In this document: positions 11,270 through 23,552 of the stretch, in pieces | Numbering within the stretch: the first letter of the stretch is position 1 | Layout: every line of letters starts with the position of its first letter | Source of the DNA: Pseudeuparius sepicola | Lineage: Eukaryota > Arthropoda > Insecta > Coleoptera > Anthribidae | DNA length: 64,000 nucleotides | NCBI GenBank assembly: GCA_963920635.1 | Contig: OY987299.1 | Span: 134,227,373-134,291,372 of the forward strand | Direction: 5' to 3' | The notes under the pieces: model-generated | The model's input: only the letters and a program-made list of their open reading frames with translations | Told to the model about the DNA's origin: nothing | Databases searched by the model: none | Program-made: the position numbers and the translations under genes

Positions 11270-14200
11270 ATGGGGTCGTCGACGCTGGCCATAAACGGCA
11301 ATGCCGGGGACGACGCTGGCGCCGTCAAATTGAAGAGGAAGATCACTTTGATGAATGGGGTCGCGCTGATCATCGGGACAATCATAGGTGAGCGCGTTGC
11401 GTCTTTGCTTTGTGTTAATTGTCGGTGGTTTGTTTTTATTTACATCGGCGTAGGGAATACTTTACGGCCGAAGAGCGGTAATAACAGTCGATAAAAATAA
11501 TTATAGAGTGATGAGTGATGAGTCAGGAGTCGATACATAAGAAATGCAATAGTTCAGTTCTAATAAGGCGTGTAATAATAAAGCGATAAGGTGGCGTTTT
11601 TAATAAACAAACTATTGTTGGGCGATTATGTGCAGTGTTGACAATTTTATAATAAATCATACCTACTGTCACTGTCATAAAAAATTGGGTAATTGCTTGC
11701 GAGCCACGTGAGAAGAAATACACGTGTGTGTATATGTACATATACAGGATGAATTTTTTAGGACTACCACCGCGAATTTATAGGTTATTTTGCGCCCCAT
11801 AAAAAAACGTGGAAACAAAAACGTGGCGATTTTTGACAGCTAGGTCGCGCTGCAAAAAAAATCGGCATCCATGGCCAACTTGTCGCCCAATATAAAAGAA
11901 TACTAAAAATGAATTAGAAGACAAAAAAAATCGAAAGTCGAAATTTGGGCTTCATCTGGGGGTTCATAGCGTTCAGCCTTGTTTCAAACTATAATTTGTG
12001 GCATAATTCTAGTTTCGAAAAATCATGGAATGGTTCAGAATGAAACAGCACTGTATTGTGATCTACTGATCTACATGTTTTCTAGGATAATTTAAGCAAA
12101 TCAATAATTGACCTGCCAATTAACTTCAAATTGACTTCATTTGTGCTAGTTCTTGGATAGCGAATTTGTACGCGTACACACAAGCATAATAATATCCTGA
12201 TTATTTTCGTATCCAAATTAGAATCCCTAGTTACATAAATATAAGGGGGTAATAGGCATGTACAACAGAAATATACCTAATATCTTTAGTGTGTGAGGTG
12301 TAAAATGAAAAGTATACCATATAGGTACATTGAAATATAATATTTGTAATATATACCTATAGGCCTATAGGTATACGTACGTAGGTAGGTATAATCTAAA
12401 TAAATAAATTTTATTATCTTTGACGTAGAAGAAACTAATAATACAACTAGATTCCTCTAATACTTATATACTTACAACTTAGTCTTTTATTATTACCTAA
12501 AATAATCGACTTGAATAATAAGTTAGATGTCTGCATGAGCAAACGCTCGCTCATACTCAAATTGAAGGATTCCTTAAATCACAGAATAACCAATCATTTT
12601 GTGTTTAAATATACAGGGTGGATCAATGAAAATATCTCGGCTATTTTTCAAAAATCAAAATTATTCAAAACTTTTAAACCGCTGTAACTTTTTTAGGTAT
12701 TTCTAGAGGAACACAAAAATGTTTAACATAAAAATTGTTTGCAAGAACTGTCAGAATCCAAATATTAAATTAGTTTTGTCAGTTTGTCAAAAAATAAAAA
12801 GTTACAGCGGTTTAAAGATTTTGAATTTGTTTTCCTAGGTGACAAAAGAAGGGCGCCCGGAAGGGTTATCGACCGCACCCCCCACTGATTTTTTCTGTCA
12901 AAAAACAGCTGAGATATTTTGTGTGAGCCACTTACCTATGTAAAGCCACCCTGTGTAAGTTATACATTTTGGTAGACACAGTCCCAACATTTTTGTACCT
13001 ACTTTAATTTCTTTAATTTTCATAATTTACGGTAATCTCTGAAGAGTGTTACCTGAATAGACGGTAAAAGAAACCCCAGGAACGTTGAAACATGATAACT
13101 TTGAAACCGTAGTCAATTTTAATCAAGTTTCATGCTTGGTTTGGACCATTCTGGAATAAAATTATTAGGTCGTTTTATTTCATTTTGCATGGTCTCGAGA
13201 GAGCCGAGGACCCTGTGTAAATTTCTGAAACTATCAGAGCACATTGCATAAAGCTTATCTCAATGCCATCAATCATTTTCTTCCATCTCTTACAATAAAC
13301 ATTCTACGGCTACTAATAGTTTTGCCCGATTTGAGTTTTTTTATATTGCGGGGGCTGCATGCTGTCCTGAGTGCACATTACCATCGATGGAAGAAGGAAC
13401 AACAAAGTTGTGCTCAGCTTATAGGGGTCGCAAAAAAATTCCAAATTGGATTATTTTTTCAAGGTTGCGGGGGGAAAAGATCACACTCTAACTCCTGGTA
13501 CGAATTGCGCTACAGGGGTAGTTTCCTAAACATTTTTTAGAGCAAAATTACCTTAATAAAAGTTGTAGGGGATAAAATTCTGAACATATTTTTTGTATCT
13601 CTAATACTTAACGAGTTACGAGTTAGTTATACCTATGACAAAAATTCCGTACGCTTGTAAACTTTTTTTTAAATGACCTCAATAAAATGTGAAGATTAGT
13701 AAATGCTCTACAGTTTTGATTTATAATTTTTTTTTATTATCTCGATTCGATTGCCTACTTACCAAGTTCGATACGTTACAGCGCATTATGACAAAAATTT
13801 CAATTTGTACCGACTAATTAAAAACACGTTGGATGCAAACATGTGGATGTCATTTCCAGTTTCCAATGTTTTGTTATTGTTCATGAAACTCATTTCCACA
13901 CCGACACCACCCAAGAGTTAGATCTGCAACTAGACAAGGAAAGAGAGAGGAGACCGCGCTTGCGTACCCTAGGGTTCCTTTATTAGGTAAAGGGTTCCTT
14001 TATTAGGTAAAGGAACCCTAGGCTACCCTGCCGTGTATAGGCACAGCTTACCCGTGTTAGGGTAAGCTGTGGTATAGGTTTTTTTTTACGTCGTCTTGAA
14101 CGGCGGCCATTTTATATGTGGAAGACAAAGCGAGTCCCTACGTTGTAAGTTAATTTCGTGAATTTGTGAATTAAAAGTAGGTAATTAGAGTGATTAAGCG

Positions 14201-17200
14201 GAAAATATACTCTTACGATGGTGAGTTGTTCAGAGTTGAGTTGCAAAAGCAGAAGTGAAGCAAGAGCCCGGGATTTCGTTTCACAGGTAAATATTTAACA
14301 AGCTATCTTTGAATCTTTGAAAGATGCCCTAAAACTTTATTTTTTCTCAATATAGCTTCTTCAAATTCCCTCTAGCTCTTAGTATGATAAAGTGCGCGTT
14401 GTTTTGTTTGTAAATAGGACCAATATAATTGTTTTAACATCGTTTTTAATGAAAATTTCTTAATTGATTATGATATATAGTTTCTTAAAATATGGGCTGG
14501 TTTCTATGGGCATTATTTATTTTATTTTGATTGATTCGAAAAATAATTAAAATTCGAAAAAAAAAATATAATAATAATATCATACTAAAAGGTAGAAGGA
14601 ATTTGAAGAAGTTATATTGAGAAGAAATAAAGTTTTAGGGTATCTTTCAAAGGTAGCTTGTTAAATATTTACCTGTGAAACGAAATCCCGGGCTATTGCT
14701 TTTCACTTCTGCTTTTGCAACCCAACTCTGAACAATTCACCATCGTAAGAGTATTTTAATTCACAAATTCACGAAATTAACTCTCAACGTACTCGCTTTG
14801 TCTGCCACATATAAAATGGCCGCCGTTCAAAACGACGTAACAAAATGTACATATACACGGCAGGGTAGGCAAGCGCGGTGTCCTCTTTCCTTCCTTGTCT
14901 AACTGGACCGCCATTGGGCCCTAGTCTCTCCACCAATTTTTAGCCATCCGGCAGAGGGCGCTGGCGCCCGCCTGGATAGCCGCCATATTGGATGCATTCT
15001 AGGGGATTTAGAATGAATTCTAGGGGAAAAGCGCAATTTGTGGTGGCAACACAAAATGACATTTGACAACGGCCAACCACGGCCCCATAGAGATGATATA
15101 TTGTATAGGTAGAGTGCTGGACGATGTTTTTTATATATAGGATGCGCGGAAAATCTTTGACGGATTGAAAATCGTAAAATAGTAATAAATAGGCCCAGTG
15201 GACATGCGCATTTGCAATTTGAGGTAGTGTTTTGCGAAACTTGACACTCTTTGACAGCCATTTGACAGCGACAAACTAAGTATAACCTACCGTTGTTTGC
15301 ATCATAGACGCTTTGTGGCATAATTTTTTCGATTTTCAGCTAATTATTAATAGTTTCTTCGCGTTTTAGTTGTTTGAGTGTTTTATCTAATTAAGTGACC
15401 ATCTCGAATATGTTCTGCTCATTTTACACCAGTGTGTTTAAAAACGAAACGAGTCAAAACGCAGCTAATTGAAAATGCGGTACCAACTCTTCTATTAAAA
15501 CCACCTAAACCATCATCTAAGTAAGTATATTAACATGATTATGGTGTAAGAAACTATTAGTAGCTTATTTATTTTAGTGTTAAAGTTATAAAGGTAGATG
15601 AAAACAAGTCAAGTTCTAGCATCAGTGAAGCAAATTCTAGTAGTTTGGACGAAACTAGTTTTAAAAGTATAAACGAACCTAGTTGTAGTTATCGAAGTCT
15701 TGACCAGTGGCGGATCTAGGCTGGAGTCAAGGGAGGGGCTTCTATTTCCGAAATTTTGTAATAAAATAGGAAACACATTATTTATTCATTAAAATACAAT
15801 ACTATTATTACATTAATATTCTTAGTTTCGTTCAGTTCCGTTCCGCTCTACTCGTAGTAATAGAATAGAACAACTGTGAACGTGAACTGTCGATCGGTGA
15901 AGGCGGTGACTGGACCCGTGTTCTGTGCCGGGCCCTGTCCCAACCCCATTGCGTTCACCAAATTTTTAAATTTGTACTATAAAAACTATTTAGCGTACCC
16001 TCTTTAGAAACGGAAGCAATATTTATCAATGATTTAATATTCAATAATAATAGTTACTTTGCGACCTTCACGCCCATATAACCACAAAATGGCATGTTCC
16101 TGTCAGCGCATTTACAACCGGTCCGAAACGAGTTGTCAGCGAGTGAATCAAATCGTACCTGTTGTAAACGAACTGAGCGCTGTAAGCACTGACAGCGCGA
16201 TTCGGACCACGGCCTTAGAAGACTAGAGTCGTAGAAGTTAATAATATTGGAACTGGAACAGGTTGTACAAGTTCGCATAATGCTACACTCAAGATATCTG
16301 AAATATGACCCTTTTCTAAGTAACAAAATTCAAATGTTTCAAAAGATACACTGATAAACAATAGAATTTAAAATAAGACACAAAACAGTATGACAAAATG
16401 GCACAAATACATAACTATGGCATAAATGAACAAACCTTCAGATTAAAATACAAAAATTGCAAAAGATTCCCCAACTAGAATAAAATTACTTGATTTCCTA
16501 AATAGAATAAAATTACTAGACTCTGTAGGATAAAATTACTTGACCCTGTATAGCTTTGCTTAATTTCCAGCACAAGTTCGTATAGAAATGTAATTCAAAT
16601 TACTCGAAAATTCTGACATAAAATAGTTCCATTAAAAACAAGATTCTGATTTCAACCCCAAAATAATTGACTCTAAATAGTTTCCCAAACCCGTTCAAAT
16701 ATCCCTTACAAAGTTACAAATTTATTTCTGTTTGAATAAACTAAAATTCTGGCATCTACAGTAAAATAATATGGCTCAAAATAAATTCCCAAAAATCATA
16801 ATATGGTTTACAAAAGTTAAATTATTTTTAATTAATTAAAACGGCACAATAAATTCAGTTTCTCTAAAAGTTTCCAAAATAATTCAAAATTCAAAAATAA
16901 AAAGGCAATTCAGACACAAAGGAATCAAAACACAAATATTTGGCTTTTTGGTCAGCCCAAACTTACTGCGGTGCTAGGAGAGTATTTCTTTCTTGATTTT
17001 CTTCATTTTTACTGGGTGACTGGTTGGCTGCAGGGGTGGCCACCTGCCCTCTTCAGTCGGGCAGGGGTTCCCCTGGCATCTGGTGGAGGCTCGATTAGCA
17101 CTGGAGAACCGAGGGAGGAAGCGGTCCCCCTTTTATACACGGTCGGGAGAGCTCCATAGGAACGGTGTTTTTTTTGGAATATGAAATGCTGGGCCTCTCT

Positions 17201-20200
17201 AGGATACTGTAGGAATATTATGAATTTTAATATTCTGGCTTTAGGCGTTTGCCTGGGCACTACAATATGACCTCTATGCACGGCCCTCGTGCATTTGACA
17301 AAAAATTTAAAATATAACTTTAAAATTCCGTATTGTAATTGGACACCTAACAGCCAATGACGTATGCGCCCAAGCAGTCCAGTTTATTTTACGAGGGCCA
17401 TGTGTACCGTGTACGCTACATGTTTTCTATAATATAGACACTTGATATCTTACGATTTTGGTTACAGTGCACACACCCAATCTAATATCGCCCCCCCCAT
17501 CTTCCGTTCCAGGCAGCGGCATCTTCGTCTCCCCGACCGGCGTCTACCTGGCCACCAAATCCGCTGGCGCGTCCGTCGTCATCTGGTGCCTGTCGGGCGC
17601 CTTCTCGACGTTGGGCGCCCTCTGCTACGCCGAGCTCGGCACGTCGATCACGCGCTCGGGCGGCGACTACGCCTACATCTACGCCGCCTTCGGCCCGCTG
17701 TGCGGCTTCCTGCGGCTCTGGATCGCCATCCTGGTGATCAGGCCGACGACGCAGGCGATCGTCGCGCTCACCTTCGCCGAGTACGCGGCGAAGCCGTTCT
17801 TCCCCGAGTGCCGGCCGCCCGACGACGCGGTGAGGCTGCTGGCGGCGGCCTGTCTGTGTGAGTAGACGCCGTAGGCGGGTTCGCGACAGGGATACGCAGG
17901 AGGAGGATGCGCTGTGACCTACTGCGCGTCCGATTTTTCGGCCGCACAGAGGGCGCTTAGATCGCCGCCTTTTTACAGTGGCTTTCTCAGATCAACGAAT
18001 AAAGGGGACGAATTTGTTTACAAATTTAAGTGAATTGTTGACAGGAGTTATTTTATTAATATCCCCATGTTTACAAATATTGGTCCTTTACTGACCTGCC
18101 CCAAACATGTTGTCACATTTAAGAGTAACAATAACTGGGAATATCATAAATAAAACAGGCAAATTCTTTAGTAGATGCATTGAACCGTTGAGTGAGGGTA
18201 TATTGAACGTAAAATTGCCCCCACTTATAAAATTCAGACGGAACAGTAAAGGAAAACAACCTTTTCGCGTTCATGAAACATTATGTAGGTGTTTTATTTT
18301 TTATTATTGACCAAATGGTTATAGTAGAGAACACCCATTACTCTTCGCACTAATCGGCAACGTTGCGGCAGTTTGACAGGGACCAGAGTTAGCGCTTGCT
18401 CAACTTGTTTGTTTTCCATTTTGTTTGTTTTGGTGTGTGCTTCGGTATTTGCTTAGTTTTACCAGAGAACAAACGCTAAAATCGAGTTTTTCGTGCGGTT
18501 CCAAGTTTAAAATATTAAAAAATGGTAAAAAGGTGCATACAGTGCAAGTGTCTTCCCTCTAAAGTGAAAAAAGAGAATATTTCGTTCCATAGGTAGTACA
18601 TATTTGTAAATACATTTATCTCTTTCATAAAGTGAGAGGGTTCAGCTTACTGTTTACATCTGTATAAAGACGCTATAATGCGGTGTCCCCTTTATTCGTT
18701 AGTCTGAGGTGGCTTTAACAGTGGCTTTATACAAGACAGTGGCGACACGGCCGCCATGTTTCGTCAAATTAGAGGTGGGAGTATTTAAAAATATATCGAT
18801 ATTGTGAATCCAGATCCAGTATCGATTTTTTTTATCGATACGACTATCATATATTAAATAAAATCAATTTATTGCCCATTTTTTGGGAAATAAACGGTAA
18901 AACGTACCTACCTGTTCCGTTTCGTTTATATTTTAAAATTAATTACTAATATCAGTGTCTATACTGCTAATATTTAATGGTTCCCACTGGACATGTCTAG
19001 AATAGACGAACAAATTTCAGGCCGACGACGCAGGCGATCGTCGCGCTCACCTTCGCCGAGTACGCGGCGAAGCCGTTCTTCCTCGAGTGCCGGCCGCCCG
19101 ACGACGCGGTGAGGCTGCTGGCGGCGGCCTGTCTGTGTGAGTAGGCGCGGCAGGAGGGTTCGGGACCGGCGCCGGTGACGTCGGTGGTGGCGGGGGGAGC
19201 GAGACCGACGATAAAGACGGGCCATGGCGCTAACGCATAAACGCGTGGTCACGTCAAAGTCTAGAGAATGCCAGAGAACAGAACAAGGAAGGGGAGAATA
19301 TACACTCGACGGCGCGGCGGCGCCTTTGATGTTTGGAAGCCGGTGGTCGCCATGTTCTCTGTTTAGAAAACAGGGCCGTATTTAGAATTTAGTGAAGGGA
19401 TAGTGTAGGTCTGTACTCAGATATTTTAAATCATTCATTTATAAACACAAAACAAATCATACAAACTGAAATGATGATTGGAACAGGCAAAAATGTTAAT
19501 TGGATTTTGAAGGAATATTTTTAATTTAAGGTAGTTAGATAACTGAAATATTTAGTAGGTATGGAAAGGCGATTTTTCTTATCTTATTCCAAAAATTTAA
19601 TATTTTATTGATCTTAAAATTTGATGACTGCCCGAGCAATATTTTTTAAGCAATCATTTTGTAGAATACAAATGAAAAACAAAACATAGGTATTGTATGT
19701 ATTAGAATATTGTCTTGATCGGATTAATTAAATATACTTACCCAGTTCTAAAACAGTTTCGTTTTTGTCTCCTTCATTAAAATCAGTAGGTACCTACGAC
19801 TATGCGAAAAAACTTGGACATATTTGTATGCGAATAGATATACTTAGTAAAAAAATATATTTTTTCCATAAAATAAACTTTATTGATGTTTCCATATTAT
19901 GAGCTTATTTTTGTTTGTACATTTTCAATTTTTGTCTATAATTTTTAATGCTATTACGTACTACGTACTATATTACAGGCGTGTTTGTCGTTATTATGTA
20001 CTTTAGAAGGATGCCTAACTTCTCGATAAAAAAAAACTAAGGGCAATTAGTATTCATAGGTACATATAGGTATGAACACGGGTAAACGGAGTAAACCCAC
20101 ACTGGTAAAAATAACGTATGGCCTGTTTCCTGTTTATGCAGACTTAATTTAAGGACATTTGCTTCATGTAAAATTTAGCCCAAAAAAACATATTTTTGAT

Positions 20201-23200
20201 TTGAAAGGTTTTTTGTTGTTTTTGTGCCTTTTTGTCTTAAATTACATGTAAGTTCGATAATTTTATTTACGAATGATATTCTTAAGTGAAATCGCGTGAA
20301 CTACACCATGCATTTTCAGTGTTTTAACTTATGATTTTTAAATTAAATCCTTAAATTAAGTCTGCCTTTAGATACTTAGGTGGAAGGTTATGATAATACA
20401 GTAAATTGCACCTGAACAGCAAATAATTCCCAGAGATTTCACAATTAATTATCTACCAATGCTCCTTTGGAAAGGAGAAGAACGATAACCTGCAGTTGTA
20501 ACTTTTGTTCACGCACGCAGCCTTTCGCTGCGCACACGACGCCCCCGCTTTTGTCTTACTCATGATCATAAGACAAAACACTGAACAAAACAACACACTC
20601 GCAATAAAGAAAACTTCACATTAACGCCGCCGCTGAAGATCTGTTCGCTCGAAACACTAAACTGAAAGTGACGCCTCTGTCTAAACAAAAAACATGGCTG
20701 ATATAGGCTGCCCCACCCAGATGCGCAGGCTAGCTCCGCCCCCTTGAGTTTAAATTCTCCCCTTCCTTGTTCTCTCTTCCTTGTTCTCTGTCAGAGATAT
20801 GGACGAAGAGAATGCGCTGTGACCTACTTGCGCATCCGATTTTTCGGCTACACAGAGGGCGCTTAGATCGCCGCCATTTTAACCCAGTCTCGTCTTGTAG
20901 TTTGTTTACGTTTTGACGTGCTTACTTCTTAATTGCTTCTTTTTAAGGTATTTTTCGTGTGTTTAGCGTTTTTGCTGGCGTGTTTTTGTAACCGTGTTGT
21001 GTTCATTAACATGTCTTGCTCAGTAAGCACATGCACAAATTGGTGGGCAATAAGAAATGCCTCCAATCAACTTCTATACCGTCGGAAAATGAATCTGACC
21101 AACAACAAAGTGGTCCGAGCCTACCACAAGCTTCAACTTCAACAGATTCAATGATTTCTCCTAATGGGGCACCAAGGTAGATTCGCCGAGAACGGTCCAG
21201 GTAAAAATAAACTTTTTCGACTAAAGTTGCTTCCACAGCAATATAAAATTATACCTAAACGTAAATAAATGCAACAAAAATTTGAAAAAGCAAATTATTT
21301 TGAATTTGTTGCACTTTCGTGGGTTAAAATAGCGGCAGAAAAATTGGCAGTCTCGCGCACGTTGACAAGCATTCTGCCCCTCTATATCTCTGGTTCGCGA
21401 CCGGCGGTGACCAACTTAGTCCTACTCGTATATAATAAAGGGCATTTTTGGAGATAAATAGAAAAAACAAATTGCGTAACAATTCGGCGAGTTTTCTTTC
21501 ATCTATTACATTATTGGTTTTGTGCATCCAGGCCTTCTCTAATTGTTTTGTCAAAATTTTCAACCTGCCTCAGCTGTTTTGGGCCGAGAGTTAAACGGCA
21601 CTGCACTCAAATATTTTGGCACATTCTCAAAAATTGTTGGGACAGCACCTTCCTTTAGCTTAGGTGATATTCTCTATAGGTATTTTCCTCCCACAACAGA
21701 TTTGTCCACTTTAATTGTTTCACTTTCTTGAAAATGTGTTAGCCACACATACTTGAGGGTTTTTTAGAAATTAAATCTCAGTTGGAATTTGATGAATCCA
21801 TTTTTGGCGCAAATTTTCATCCCGAGGCAAAGCAAATGTTGTTATGGTGACATTTTCTGTCTGGCCTTTGTAATATGTATAAATATAATATAAACAGACC
21901 CAATATTTGGTATTTAGGTTATTTATTACGGAATAAAGATGAAAACTCACCTCAGTATACTGTAAATATTGACGAGGTCCCAGTTGATCGGCAGCGTGAA
22001 AGACCATATCAGGGCGTAGGTCGACAACGAAAATCCTCGAGTACGTTACAACACTGATTTATTTCGCACAAGGTGAATGGTGAATACAAAATACACAAAC
22101 CCGAACGTGGTCGACGGGAACGGCTTCCAGCCACCCGGACCGTCTGAACTCGCGGATCTCCCGTAAGCAGTTCACCCGTCTGTGTCTCAGGCTCCACTGT
22201 CCATTCCGGGGGGGAGAGTTCCCCTTACTGCGCTCACGCGTCGGCGCGAGCGGCACCAATACTCCTGGACGGCACGGCTCCCACCCAGAGGCCATAATAA
22301 CACCTGGGCGGTTCCCCTCCGCCAGGACACATGCGCACTAGACGCAAACTTGTTTCTAAAATATAAACTAAGACGTTTAAAAATACTTTAAACATTTAAA
22401 ACTTCTCAAAACCCAAGCTGCCGCTTTCAGTTATGTGACAAATGACATGTAACGTCGGACTAAGATGGTCACGTCAAGTTCGAAAGCTGGACGCGGAACG
22501 ACGACGGGTTTCGTGTTGGAGCGGCACTAGGTGAATAAGGGCGTACGACACAAGCCTACTCGATTGTCTTTACAATATGAAAACATAATAGTAATTAAAG
22601 TATGGACCTACTGATGTTGGTATTTAAATAAGAAGTTAATAAAACTCGTTGAAATATTTGCGACACAATACGAATAAAATATAATCCTTGAATAACATTG
22701 TTATTTAATAATATTGTCATCGCATAGCTTAGGTGTCAAAAGTCAACAAACAATATACTAAATTGTTAATAGTTTATTCTTTTGTTAACCTTTAGTGAGG
22801 TTGAAACCCAGACATTTGAAGATCCCCAGATGGTTCTGAACCATTATAGATTATATTATCCGGAGCAAGGGAGATTAAAACATGAATAGATGTATTTATG
22901 CTGGAATATACGATACTGCCAAATAACTTTGCCTTTCAAACGTTTATTCGTGAATTGAATAGATAATAATGTCATCTTTATTAGTTCTTTTCTAATTCGT
23001 AAAAGTGCTCCCAATTCTTTTACCAATAAACAAACTGACGTTTGTAGTTATTGCATTCAAAAACCGAATTTAGAAACTTTATTACCTAAATTTTTCTTGC
23101 AATGAAGCAATAATATCTACAATGAATGCCGTTTTTTATATGTTTAACTAGAACTATACATATATGTCCCTAGAAAACCACAGTAAAACCCTAATGATTT

Positions 23201-23521
23201 TAATATAATATTTTTTGCATAGAGTATTTTGAATTTTACATTTTTATATGTAGGCCTATATGTCACAGCCGACTCTAGTTTGAGAAGGTTGTGCCTATGT
23301 TTTCAGAAATATTTATATTTACAGTGTGAGAAAATTCCGTATTTTTCAAAAGATGAACCGATTTTCAAAAAACTTTTTTCAACCTGTAGTACTGGCAGAG
23401 CTCTATATTTTGGTTATAGTTTTTTGATGGCCCATGGCCTACTGTTATTTTACTGTTACCCCTAAAAATCACAAAACCATATTTTTAGGCATTTTTAAAA
23501 GCTTTTATTTAACTTGCAATG

Positions 23522-23552
<31 letters not shown>

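Larger units (their letters stand above)
13931..14901. mobile_element. Foldback element E carrying THAP exon 1 in both arms
   Basis: Arms run from TAGACAAGGAA at 13931 to TTCCTTGTCTA at 14901. They share complementary blocks GCGGCCATTTTATATGTG, AGTTGTTCAGAGTTG, CCCGGGATTTCGTTTCACAG and AAAGTTTTAGGGTATC-like sequence. Each arm contains the first exon of a THAP-type gene and its splice donor, so the inverted duplication happened with coding sequence inside. The centre is near 14,420. Confidence 0.85.

Noticed and set aside
14899..15321. 140-codon minus-strand open frame
   Set aside because: No domain, no splice or codon support, and low-complexity composition; likely chance in GC-richer repeat DNA.
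16054..16326. 90-codon minus-strand frame
   Set aside because: Cys/Ser-rich but without a recognisable motif, in repeat-derived intron sequence.
19021..19144. Exon 2 copy as a mutually exclusive exon
   Set aside because: It covers only the last third of the exon, and entry at the apparent acceptor gives the wrong phase with exon 1.
22025..22555. Firm call of a retrovirus-like LTR
   Set aside because: No paired LTR, primer-binding site or target duplication could be shown; listed only as a weak possibility.
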